A stretch of DNA of 37,978 nt, from NCBI GenBank assembly GCA_900548875.1, contig URMA01000025.1:1-37978 (forward strand), read 5' to 3'. Below the pieces are notes generated by a model. The model searched no databases, was not told the DNA's origin, and worked only from the letters and a program-made list of their open reading frames with translations. A program made the translations under genes and the position numbers. The DNA is from an uncultured Porphyromonadaceae bacterium (lineage in GTDB: Bacteria > Bacteroidota > Bacteroidia > Bacteroidales > Muribaculaceae). Positions within the stretch are counted from its first letter, which is position 1; each line of letters opens with the position of its first letter. Below are positions 17,335 through 24,954 of this stretch, one piece after another.

Positions 17335-17853
17335 ATGAAAAGACTGACATGGATCATTGCCCTTCTGCTCGTTCTTGCCTCCTGCAAGACGACGGAAGAG
17401 AATTACCGCAAATCCTATATTGCGGCTATACAAGGGAAACAGGAGAAACAGGAGAAAACGGATTCCACCTTGACGAAGGAAGAAAAGGAAATCTATAACA
17501 AAGTAATCGAGCAACAGAAGCCGAAGCTGACAAACGTGGGCAACGACACGATACGCACGTCGCGCAACTATGCCTGGCAGTTCTACGGTAACGACATTCC
17601 GATGAAGAAATACAACGTCGTGGTAGGAGCCATGCGCCAGCAGTTCAACGCCAAGGCCTTCTGCGACCGCCTGCGGCAAAACAACTGCAAGGCGTATGTG
17701 ATCACCGACCGCGACATGAACTATTTCGTCGTAGCCGAAGGCTTCGACAGCATGGAAGAAGCGGCCGAATATCTGAAAAACATCGACAGGCACATACCGT
17801 TCAAGCTTCCGCTGAAAGAGCCCTACATCTACGACACGACCCGGCTCCGCTAA
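17335..17853 (+). CDS. SPOR domain lipoprotein
   Basis: With the ATG at 17335 the protein has 172 residues. A TTG 9 bases upstream is in frame but less likely. The signal peptide ends in a lipobox (LASC), so it is a lipoprotein. A charged, Gln/Lys/Glu-rich linker (about 20-60) leads to a SPOR domain (about 92-152) starting YNVVVGAMR and ending near AAEYLKNI. SPOR domains bind glycan strands lacking stem peptides and often mark division-site proteins. The gene has its own promoter in the preceding terminator tail. Its end overlaps the convergent metallophosphoesterase gene by 4 bases. Confidence 0.85.
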   Translation: MKRLTWIIALLLVLASCKTTEENYRKSYIAAIQGKQEKQEKTDSTLTKEEKEIYNKVIEQQKPKLTNVGNDTIRTSRNYAWQFYGNDIPMKKYNVVVGAMRQQFNAKAFCDRLRQNNCKAYVITDRDMNYFVVAEGFDSMEEAAEYLKNIDRHIPFKLPLKEPYIYDTTRLR

Positions 17854-18356
17854 ACGAGTTTTCCGCGTTTGGCAAGTTCAATCACTTCCAGGTCCTTGAT
17901 GTCGCCTGCATCGATTTTCAGGCGAATCAGCGTGCGCACCGCCTGCCAGCCATAAACGCCGGCAGCCCCCGGATTGATGTGCAAAAGGCTGAGTTCACGG
18001 TCGTACATCACTTTCAGAATATGGCTGTGACCGCAAACAAAGATTTTCGGACGGCGGGTTTCCAGCTTGAACTTCACCCCCGGAGCATATTTCCCGGGAT
18101 AGCCGCCAATGTGTGTCATGTAGACCTTCACACCGTCGGTCACCCATTCCTGCTCAAGGCCGAAACGGCGCCGCAAGACCATTCCGTCAATATTGCCGGC
18201 AACGGCATGAACGGGAGCCAGCTTCTCCAGACGGTTAATGACCTCCTCCGAACCAATGTCGCCCGCATGCCAGATTTCGTCGCATCCGACAAAATGCTCT
18301 GCAAAACGCTCGTCCCAAGTGGCATGAGTGTCAGAAAGAATACCGATAGTTTTCAT
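17850..18356 (-). CDS. YfcE/MJ0936-type metallophosphoesterase
   Basis: The 168-residue single-domain phosphoesterase shows all the metal ligands of the family: Asp9 and His11 (SDTH), Asp33 (GD), Asn55 (GNID), His82, and His110 and His112 (CGHSH). Family members hydrolyse phosphodiesters with two divalent metals in the cytoplasm; the physiological substrate is unknown. It is the last gene of the tsaE run, 12 bases after the Imm17-like gene, and it converges with the SPOR gene by a 4-base overlap. Confidence 0.9.
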   Translation of the reverse strand: MKTIGILSDTHATWDERFAEHFVGCDEIWHAGDIGSEEVINRLEKLAPVHAVAGNIDGMVLRRRFGLEQEWVTDGVKVYMTHIGGYPGKYAPGVKFKLETRRPKIFVCGHSHILKVMYDRELSLLHINPGAAGVYGWQAVRTLIRLKIDAGDIKDLEVIELAKRGKLV

Positions 18357-18368
18357 ACAGAAAAAGCG

Positions 18369-18599
18369 TCACTGTTGCGGCAGTGTCAGCGCCTCGCGCA
18401 GAACGACACTGTCCATCAGCAGAATCAGACATCCGATTACAAAATAAAAGATACGTGCATAGAGCCGCGGCATTTTTCCCGTCAGCATACGGGCGTTCGA
18501 AGTCTGGAAAAACCAGTCCCAATTGAACACCGAAGCCAATACCGACAGCAGGCCGGTCACGGCAAAAACTCCGCAAATGAACCACGTGGCAAACACCAT
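18369..18599 (-). CDS. Small two-helix membrane protein resembling immunity 17 family
   Basis: The 76-residue protein has two membrane segments (about 3-24 and 48-68) joined by a short loop containing FNWDWFF and NARML. From memory, the NWDWFF and NAR pattern fits the family annotated as 'immunity protein 17'. That name comes from computational surveys of polymorphic toxins, and no toxin gene is nearby. The gene lies 12 bases after tsaE and 12 bases before the metallophosphoesterase gene, so it is part of a housekeeping operon. A general membrane role is as plausible as toxin immunity. Confidence 0.65.
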   Translation of the reverse strand: MVFATWFICGVFAVTGLLSVLASVFNWDWFFQTSNARMLTGKMPRLYARIFYFVIGCLILLMDSVVLREALTLPQQ

Positions 18600-18611
18600 G
18601 ACTGCCGCCGA

Positions 18612-19043
18612 TTATTCCCCGGGGAAAGTCAGCGTAAGCGAACGCTGTCCGTTCTCCTCTTCCACGACATCCACACGGACCGTATCTTCCGGAAGGAGCT
18701 CTTCCACACGTTCCGGCCATTCAATCAGGCATAAGGCACCTGAATCGAAATAATCCTCCACACCGATATCATAGGCCTCGTCGATGCTTTCCAGACGGTA
18801 GCAGTCGAAATGATATATCAGTTCGGCAGTTGTGTCCGAACGATATTCGTTGATGATGGAGAACGAAGGAGAGTTAGTGATGTCGGTCACCCCCAATTCC
18901 GCACAAAGCGCATTGATAAACGTAGTTTTACCGGCACCCATTTTGCCATAGAACGCAAAAACCGTATAGTCGCCCATTGCCTTGACAAACTCACGGGTAG
19001 CATCGGCAATCGCGTCCAACGAAGTTATCTGAATTTTTTTCAT
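18612..19043 (-). CDS. tsaE: tRNA threonylcarbamoyladenosine biosynthesis ATPase TsaE
   Basis: The start is set at the ATG at 19043, giving 143 residues, the usual length. The open frame continues upstream for 45 more codons, but that stretch runs through the promoter and does not look like TsaE. The P-loop is GKMGAGKT (33-40). NSPSF (57-61), HFDCYRL (with Asp80) and the EWPER motif (108-112) are typical. TsaE works with TsaB and TsaD in the cytoplasm to make t6A at position 37 of ANN-decoding tRNAs. It leads the operon tsaE, Imm17-like gene and metallophosphoesterase. Confidence 0.92.
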   Translation of the reverse strand: MKKIQITSLDAIADATREFVKAMGDYTVFAFYGKMGAGKTTFINALCAELGVTDITNSPSFSIINEYRSDTTAELIYHFDCYRLESIDEAYDIGVEDYFDSGALCLIEWPERVEELLPEDTVRVDVVEEENGQRSLTLTFPGE

Positions 19044-19049
19044 AGTCAC

Positions 19050-19072
19050 TATCTTTGCTTTTTGCAAAGATA
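19050..19072. promoter_or_regulatory. Palindrome carrying -7 boxes on both strands (tsaE promoter)
   Basis: TATCTTTGC (19050-19058) and GCAAAGATA (19064-19072) form a perfect 9-bp inverted repeat around TTTTT. Each arm is an exact TAnnTTTG box on its own strand. The minus-strand box (19072 to 19065) is well placed for tsaE, predicting a leader of about 17 bases before the ATG at 19043. The plus-strand box could start a transcript towards the RloA-like gene. Confidence 0.6.
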
Positions 19073-19183
19073 ATATAAATCTGCATAGTCTGACAATAGC
19101 AATCTTTAGATATTTCCTCCAGACGTAAGAATCTTGACAGAACTCCACTATCGGTATTTTAGTTTCCAATATTTGCATACAAA

Positions 19184-19197
19184 TTGCAAATTTGCAA
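19184..19197. promoter_or_regulatory. 14-bp perfect palindrome, candidate operator for the RloA-like gene
   Basis: TTGCAAATTTGCAA is its own reverse complement. It lies 32-45 bases upstream of the -7 box at 19229-19236, near the expected -33 to -55 zone. A related half-site, ATTTGCA, occurs a few bases upstream near 19171. Confidence 0.4.
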
Positions 19198-19228
19198 ATC
19201 TAAAACACGATAAGTCGGAATTTATTTC

Positions 19229-19236
19229 TATATTTG
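19229..19236 (+). promoter_or_regulatory. -7 box TATATTTG of the RloA/RloB-like cassette
   Basis: An exact TAnnTTTG match only 8 bases before the ATG at 19244. The transcript would start near 19241, so the mRNA would have almost no leader, or about 12 bases if the ATG at 19253 is used. Confidence 0.6.
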
Positions 19237-19243
19237 CAGAAAA

Positions 19244-20461
19244 ATGCATGGCATGATAGCAGAAATCAGGTTCAAGAACATGTTCTCATTCAGAGATGAG
19301 GCCTCATTAAGTTTCGAGGCTGACAAAAGCAAGGATATGGAAGCATATCACGTTGTGGAATTAGACAACAACGTGAGGTTGCTGAAAGTGGCTGTTGTTT
19401 ACGGCGCAAACGCTTCAGGAAAGAGCAACATTATCAAAGTTTGTGACTTCATCAAATCATTTGTCAGCTATACTCCCCTCAACAAGGCTGAGCAAATTCC
19501 GGTTATTCCTTTTCTTCTGAACAAAACGACCCCCAAGCAATTGTCGGAATTCTCAATTTCTTTCTATTTGATGAATGGAAAGAAAGCCACACGCCATGTC
19601 TATTCCGTAGCTTTAGACAGGTCGCACGTAGCCAAAGAAACACTGATTTACTATCCAAGCCAGCAGCCTGCAACAATCTTTGAAAGGACCACTGAAAACA
19701 ATGTATCAGCCATCAAATTCGGACAGAAAATCAAACTGTCGCAAGCGGTCAAAGAAGAAATCATACTGAAATGTCTGCATAACATGTCGGTTTTCGCAGC
19801 CTACATGCAAGTGAATACCCATATTGTGGAAATAGAAGCAGTCCTCCAGTATCTGACCAACCAGGTCATGCCTGCCGTCGTACCCACATCGTCATTGAAC
19901 CGCTATGCCGAAGAATCAATTAAGGAAGAATCCGCAAAAGATTATATTTTAAAATATTTGCAGGAAGCTGACTTCAATATTTCCAATATTACGTCGAAAG
20001 AGCAGGCGTCGAAAAACGGAACCATCAGCCATACTGTATACCAGCATAAGGTTACCGACGAAAATGGAGACAACGATTATTACGATTTTCCGGAGCTGTT
20101 CGAGTCCGACGGAACCGTACGTACATTTGGCTTGGCGGCACAAATACAAAAGATTCTTGAGAAAAATGCGTTTCTTGCTGTCGACGAAATCGAATCTTCT
20201 CTCCACCCGAAGCTGATAGAATATATCATTGAACGCTTCCTGACAGAATCAGAGCACGCCCAAATGCTCCTTACAACACATTATGACGGTCTGTTGGGAG
20301 AGGAAGATTTGCTTAGAAAAGACAACATCTGGTTTACGGAAAAGAATCCTGACGGTTCAAGTGCGCTATACCCGCTGACCGATTTCAAGGGGCTGAATAG
20401 AATCAGTTCCCTTCAAAAAGCCTATAAATTCGGCAAATTCGGTGCAGTCCCCAACCTATAA
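19244..20461 (+). CDS. RloA/AbiLi-like ABC-type ATPase of a two-gene defence-type cassette
   Basis: The 405-residue ATPase starts IAEIRFKNMFSFRDEASLSF, the usual first strands of AAA_15/AAA_21 (SMC/OLD-type) ATPases. Walker A is GANASGKS (54-61). Walker B is FLAVDEIESSLHP (Asp314, Glu315, His321 after), followed by the switch-type LLTTHYD. The middle (about 90-290) is a family-specific insertion. Such ATPases paired with a RloB gene occur beside restriction systems and, as I recall, in the AbiL phage-exclusion system. By analogy with OLD and PARIS they may sense infection and license the partner effector. The stop is followed after 10 bases by the RloB-like gene. The start could be 19244 or 19253, since both ATGs are in frame. 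Confidence 0.8.
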   Translation: MHGMIAEIRFKNMFSFRDEASLSFEADKSKDMEAYHVVELDNNVRLLKVAVVYGANASGKSNIIKVCDFIKSFVSYTPLNKAEQIPVIPFLLNKTTPKQLSEFSISFYLMNGKKATRHVYSVALDRSHVAKETLIYYPSQQPATIFERTTENNVSAIKFGQKIKLSQAVKEEIILKCLHNMSVFAAYMQVNTHIVEIEAVLQYLTNQVMPAVVPTSSLNRYAEESIKEESAKDYILKYLQEADFNISNITSKEQASKNGTISHTVYQHKVTDENGDNDYYDFPELFESDGTVRTFGLAAQIQKILEKNAFLAVDEIESSLHPKLIEYIIERFLTESEHAQMLLTTHYDGLLGEEDLLRKDNIWFTEKNPDGSSALYPLTDFKGLNRISSLQKAYKFGKFGAVPNL

Positions 20462-20471
20462 CCATGCCATT

Positions 20472-21053
20472 ATGAGAAAATCACGGAAAAACATCGCCAC
20501 CCGGCAGGTCATTCATATCGTTGGAGAAGGTTTGACAGAACTCTTCTATTTCAGCCATTTGAAAAAGCTGCTTGGCTACAGATATTCTATTTCACCACGT
20601 CTTTTTGAAAACAACAGTATCGAAAAGATTGAAAAGAAAATAAAGGAACTGCTTGATGAAGACGTTTTTGTAATCTGCGTTTTTGATGCCGATGTCAGCC
20701 GACGTTCGGAGGCTGAAAACAAGAAAATGACAGCATTAAAAAAGAAATACGCAAACAACAGCAATATTCTTCTATGCGACAGCCTGCAATCAATCGAATA
20801 CTGGTTCCTGCTGCATTTTGAAGATACATGCCGTTACTTTCAAGATTCAGCGGCAACAGAAAAGGCTTTAAAACAATATCTTCCCGCATACGACAAAACC
20901 CGGAAATTTCTTGAAAAGGACAAATGGGTAAAAGAGTTGCTGTCTGATTCAAAAATGGACAAGGCATGTGAGTTGGCTGAAAAATACAAAGGTCGAGATT
21001 CGTATAGCGAAATCTATAAAGCAATCCGAAAAGTGAGCGAAAAGGGGATATAG
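20472..21053 (+). CDS. RloB/AbiLii-like protein, probable effector partner of the ATPase
   Basis: With the ATG at 20472 the protein has 193 residues. An upstream GTG at 20442 would overlap the ATPase gene and is less likely. RloB features are visible: a strand and turn HIVGEGLTELFYF (Glu19), FDADVSRR with Asp72 and Asp74, and QSIEYWFLLHF (Glu109). A glutamate followed by a DxD pair is the arrangement of TOPRIM-type nucleases, which fits a nuclease effector, but that is inference. The C-terminal half is helical and charged. Basic residues open the protein (MRKSRKN). The gene lies 10 bases after the ATPase gene, and no further partner follows. Confidence 0.75.
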   Translation: MRKSRKNIATRQVIHIVGEGLTELFYFSHLKKLLGYRYSISPRLFENNSIEKIEKKIKELLDEDVFVICVFDADVSRRSEAENKKMTALKKKYANNSNILLCDSLQSIEYWFLLHFEDTCRYFQDSAATEKALKQYLPAYDKTRKFLEKDKWVKELLSDSKMDKACELAEKYKGRDSYSEIYKAIRKVSEKGI

Positions 21054-21151
21054 TTTTCTGTTCTACGCATTTCTGTCAGCATTCAATTGTCAAAATTAAC
21101 TAAAAAATCATCCATTTGTCGCCTGACTGCTCCAAAATCCAAACAGACGAC

Positions 21152-21159
21152 TATCTTTG
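21152..21159 (+). promoter_or_regulatory. -7 box TATCTTTG of the outer-membrane barrel gene
   Basis: An exact TAnnTTTG match that predicts a leader of about 50 bases before the ATG at 21216. It supports separating this gene from the RloB-like gene and rejecting the longer open frame that begins at 21087. Confidence 0.65.
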
Positions 21160-21215
21160 CAATACGGCAGACGTTTCTGTCCGGAACGACAATCAACAGA
21201 CAAAAAACTACGGTT

Positions 21216-21953
21216 ATGAAACAGACATTGACAGGCTTGGCACTGCTATTGGTGGCTATATTAACACCGACAACTTCACTCAACGCCGCCGACTTCCTCG
21301 ACACGGGAATGCCCGAAAAATCCATCGGCATAGGCTTACGTTTCGGAATAAACACATCGAACAGCAGCGGTTCGCTGAAAGGCTACAGCGACAACACTTC
21401 CTACAGCTGGCGCACGGGGTTCAACACGGGCATTGTGGTCGACCTCAACGTCCGCGAATTCTTCTCTATCCAGCCCGGATTCTTTTTTGAAAACAGAAGC
21501 TACGACTATACAATCGTACGCCACGAATCTGCCTCCCAATCGCTCTACAACGAACTGGGACATACACGCAACTATTCGTTCAACATACCGATTATGGCCT
21601 CTTTCCGCTTCAATCTGACCGACAATCTGGAATGGCTGGCGGAAGCCGGACCTTATTTTGCCTTTGGCGTGGGCGGTTTCGACAAGAACCACCAAATCTA
21701 TCTGCAAGTGGCTAAGGATCCGCAACAGACAAGCAAATACTACGAGAACCAAATCCGACGCGATTTCTACGGAAAGGACATCTGGAACCACAAGAAATTC
21801 GATTGGGGCTTCAAACTCGGCACAGGCCTGCGCCTCCACAAGCGCTATCTGTTCTCCATCCACTATTTCGCCGGATGCAAGAATGTATCGGCCAACCCCG
21901 ACTGGACCATGCGCAACAAAAGCTGGAGTTTCTCGCTCGGCTATGATTTTTAG
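21216..21953 (+). CDS. Outer-membrane beta-barrel protein (PorT/OmpW-like)
   Basis: The start is set at the ATG at 21216 because it gives a proper signal peptide (MKQTLTGLALLLVAI, cleavage near LNAAD). The frame is open to 21087, but that part overlaps the promoter. The 245-residue protein has repeated amphipathic strands: SIGIGLRFGINTS near the mature N-terminus, FFSIQPGFFFEN, IPIMASFRFNLTDNLEWLAEAGPYFAFGVG (described here as one strand-turn-strand), and a terminal strand WSFSLGYDF ending in Phe, the signal for the barrel assembly machinery. The PorT-type barrel family has many members of unknown role. A terminator follows. Confidence 0.78.
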   Translation: MKQTLTGLALLLVAILTPTTSLNAADFLDTGMPEKSIGIGLRFGINTSNSSGSLKGYSDNTSYSWRTGFNTGIVVDLNVREFFSIQPGFFFENRSYDYTIVRHESASQSLYNELGHTRNYSFNIPIMASFRFNLTDNLEWLAEAGPYFAFGVGGFDKNHQIYLQVAKDPQQTSKYYENQIRRDFYGKDIWNHKKFDWGFKLGTGLRLHKRYLFSIHYFAGCKNVSANPDWTMRNKSWSFSLGYDF

Positions 21954-21983
21954 CCTGTAACATACAGACAGCCAACAGCAAAG

Positions 21984-22018
21984 CGTCCTTCTGACATTCG
22001 TTCAGAGGGACGTTTTGT
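21984..22018 (+). terminator. Terminator of the outer-membrane barrel gene
   Basis: CGTCCTTCTG (21984-21993) pairs with CAGAGGGACG (22003-22012), including one G-T pair, around a 9-base loop. TTTTGTT follows. Confidence 0.8.
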
Positions 22019-22129
22019 TATTGAAATGACATATTTTAGTTACGCTTTTGTGACGCGGCGGTTATCATTCTGTTACAAAACAACGGGAACTTTGCACCGG
22101 AAAATTAAGAAACAGAAGTAACAGAAAGT

Positions 22130-24901
22130 ATGAGAATCGTAAACTTATTATTATGGATGATATTGCTCAGTGCCTCGTGCTATGCAGCGGAAATCAAGGG
22201 TACGGTGATTGATTCCAAAACAAAAGAACCGCTCATCGGAGCAACAGTTCAAGTTGCAGGAACGAATTTAGGCACAGCCACCGACATTGACGGAAATTTC
22301 GTTGTCAACGTGGAAGGCAAAAAGGAATTGATTATTAAATATGTTTCCTACCGCGACAAAACGGTCAGCACAAGCGAAGCCACTGAAGGTTGGATTATCG
22401 AGCTGGATGCCGACAACAATGTGCTGGGCGAAGTAACCATCACGGCAAAGGCAAAACAGGATACGGAAGCGACCGTAGTTGCCAAGACAAAAAACAGCAC
22501 GACCGTCCAAAGCGGAGTTTCTTCACAACAGATTGAAAAGACGCAGGACAAGGACGCTTCGGAAGTCATCAAGCGCATTCCGGGCATCAGCATCATCGAC
22601 GACAAATTTGTCATGGTCCGCGGCCTGTCGCAACGCTACAACAACGTGTGGGTGAACGGAAGCGCCGTTCCAAGTTCGGAAGCCGACTCCCGCGCATTCT
22701 CATTCGACATCATCCCCAGCTCACAGCTCGACAACATTATGATCGTAAAATCGCCGGCTCCGGAATATCCGGCCGACTTCAGCGGGGGATTCATTCTCGT
22801 GAACACGAAAAACATGCCGACAGAAAACAGCTATTCGGTTTCAATCGGCGGCAACATCAACAGTTCCACTCATTTCAAGAATTTCACAACCACCCAAGGC
22901 AGCGCCACGGATTTTCTGGGCTTTGACAACGGATTCAGGAATCATGAAGGAGGCATCAACGGAAAGCTGAATTCCCTGGGTTCGGGTATCAACTTGCTGG
23001 GAAATGGATTCAACAATGACTGGCGCATAAAAACGACGATGCCCTATTCCGACTTCTCACTCTCAGCCAACGTGGCACGCACCAAGGAATTTGCTGAAGG
23101 CGACAAGTTCGGACTTATCGGAGCAGTGAACTACAGCAACAACTACCGCACGCAAACGGGCATGATCAACAATCTATTCGGTGCCTACGACGTGGCAAAC
23201 GACAAGAGCAACTATCTGCGCAACAGCATTGACAACCAATACACGAACGATGTACGCGTGGGGGCAATGCTGAACATGACCTACATCACAGCCAACGGAA
23301 AGAACCGGATAGAGTTCAAGAACATATTCAACCAATTGGGCAAGGACCGCTATACGGACCGCAGCGGCATCAACGCGCAAAGCGACCGCGAACAAAGCGC
23401 TGAATACTTTTACAGCAGCCGCACTACCTACAACGGACAATTCACGGGCGAACACACCATCGACGACGCCAACTATCTGGACTGGAGCGCAGGATATGCC
23501 TACGCCAACCGCAACATGCCTGACCGTCGCCGCTACGTGGTGACAGACGCGCTGCAACCCGACCGTCTCGGACTGGTGACCGGCAACGACATTAATCGTG
23601 AATACACCTACCTAAACGAAAATATTGTTTCGGCAGCGGCCAACTACAAGCACACCTTCACGTTCGGCGACATCAAGCCGACACTTAAGGTGGGAGGCTA
23701 CGGCGAATACCGCACGCGCAGCTACCGCACACGAAGCTATATCTACACCTGGGATCCCGCCAACAACACGCTTCCCGAAGATTTCCGCTACATGGACATG
23801 ACGGAACTGCTCAGCAACGAAGCCTACTTCGGCGAAGACGGACTATCGCTGCTCGAAGAAGTGAAATGGCGCAACAATTACGACGGAAACAACACGCTCC
23901 TTGCCGGATATGCGGCAGCCGACATTCCGCTCGGAAAGCTCAACATCCACGCCGGTGTCCGTTTCGAACACAACCGCATGGAACTCATCAGCAACAGCCG
24001 TGACTACGAACAGAGCCCGACAAGCACGTTCTACAACTATAACGACCTGTTCCCTTCCATCAACACCACCTACCGTTTCAACGACAAGCATCAGTTGCGT
24101 CTGGCCTACGGTCAGTCGGTCAACCGTCCGGAATTCCGCGAAGTGTCGTCGTCGGTCTACTATGATTTCGACCTCGCCAGCAGCGTGCAGGGCAATCCCG
24201 ACCTGACTTCCTGCTACATCCATAATGCCGACCTCCGCTACGAATACTATCCTTCCAACGGAGAAATGATTACCATCGCGGCTTTCTACAAGCATTTCAA
24301 GAACCCGATTGAATGGACCTATACGGTAGCCGGAGGAACGGACCTCATCTACTCCTACAAGAATGCGGATGCCGCTACCAGCTACGGTATCGAACTCGAC
24401 ATCAAGAAGAACCTCGGCTTTATGGGACTGGACGATTTCTCACTGGTTTTCAACGGATCTGTCATCAAGAGCAAAGTCAACTTTTCGGACGACGACCAGG
24501 AAGCCGACCGTCCGATGCAGGGACAGTCGCCCTACCTCATCAATACGGGAATTTTCTATCAGAACGACAAAATCCGGTTCAGCGGCAGCCTTCTCTACAA
24601 CCGCATCGGCAAGCGTCTGGTGGGTGTAGGCCGAAGCATCGGCACTACGCAGGACGACATCGTGACAATCCCCGACTCCTACGAAATGCCGCGCAACGCC
24701 ATCGACCTCAATCTCTCGCAGAAGGTCGGCAAATACGTGGAAGTGAAAATCAGCATCAAGGACATTTTGGCCGAGCCGGTCTGCTTCAAGCAGTTCGAGA
24801 CAGTTCGTCTCAACAACGGACAGCGTAAGGATGTGGAAGAAATCACCAGAAAATATCATCCGGGACGCAACTTCAATCTCAGCCTTGCGCTCAACTTCTA
24901 A
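22130..24901 (+). CDS. TonB-dependent receptor paired with a beta-helix lipoprotein
   Basis: The 923-residue outer-membrane transporter has a signal peptide (cleavage near residue 19) and a carboxypeptidase-regulatory-like domain (about 21-105, from EIKGTVIDSKTKEPLIGATV). A plug domain (about 130-245) follows, including IKRIPGISI and MVRGLSQRYNNVWVNG. A 22-stranded barrel ends in LSLALNF with the terminal Phe. It imports a ligand with energy from TonB-ExbBD. No SusD gene follows; a lipoprotein of a different fold lies 53 bases downstream, so it is not a classical glycan-uptake pair. No riboswitch or Fur-box-like sequence is evident upstream, so the ligand is unknown. Confidence 0.88.
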   Translation: MRIVNLLLWMILLSASCYAAEIKGTVIDSKTKEPLIGATVQVAGTNLGTATDIDGNFVVNVEGKKELIIKYVSYRDKTVSTSEATEGWIIELDADNNVLGEVTITAKAKQDTEATVVAKTKNSTTVQSGVSSQQIEKTQDKDASEVIKRIPGISIIDDKFVMVRGLSQRYNNVWVNGSAVPSSEADSRAFSFDIIPSSQLDNIMIVKSPAPEYPADFSGGFILVNTKNMPTENSYSVSIGGNINSSTHFKNFTTTQGSATDFLGFDNGFRNHEGGINGKLNSLGSGINLLGNGFNNDWRIKTTMPYSDFSLSANVARTKEFAEGDKFGLIGAVNYSNNYRTQTGMINNLFGAYDVANDKSNYLRNSIDNQYTNDVRVGAMLNMTYITANGKNRIEFKNIFNQLGKDRYTDRSGINAQSDREQSAEYFYSSRTTYNGQFTGEHTIDDANYLDWSAGYAYANRNMPDRRRYVVTDALQPDRLGLVTGNDINREYTYLNENIVSAAANYKHTFTFGDIKPTLKVGGYGEYRTRSYRTRSYIYTWDPANNTLPEDFRYMDMTELLSNEAYFGEDGLSLLEEVKWRNNYDGNNTLLAGYAAADIPLGKLNIHAGVRFEHNRMELISNSRDYEQSPTSTFYNYNDLFPSINTTYRFNDKHQLRLAYGQSVNRPEFREVSSSVYYDFDLASSVQGNPDLTSCYIHNADLRYEYYPSNGEMITIAAFYKHFKNPIEWTYTVAGGTDLIYSYKNADAATSYGIELDIKKNLGFMGLDDFSLVFNGSVIKSKVNFSDDDQEADRPMQGQSPYLINTGIFYQNDKIRFSGSLLYNRIGKRLVGVGRSIGTTQDDIVTIPDSYEMPRNAIDLNLSQKVGKYVEVKISIKDILAEPVCFKQFETVRLNNGQRKDVEEITRKYHPGRNFNLSLALNF

Positions 24902-24954
24902 AAGAACAAACAAACTGAATATACTACAATCACTATTAACAAAATCAATTACAA

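Noticed and set aside
17850..17853. Overlap of the SPOR and metallophosphoesterase genes as a sequencing error
   Set aside because: Both stops are sound and both proteins end at normal length, so a 4-base convergent overlap is ordinary.
19044..19178. N-terminal extension of TsaE by 45 residues
   Set aside because: The extension runs through the tsaE promoter palindrome and the protein from 19043 already has normal TsaE length and start.
21087..21215. N-terminal extension of the outer-membrane barrel protein
   Set aside because: It would hide the signal peptide, and an exact -7 box at 21152-21159 lies within it.
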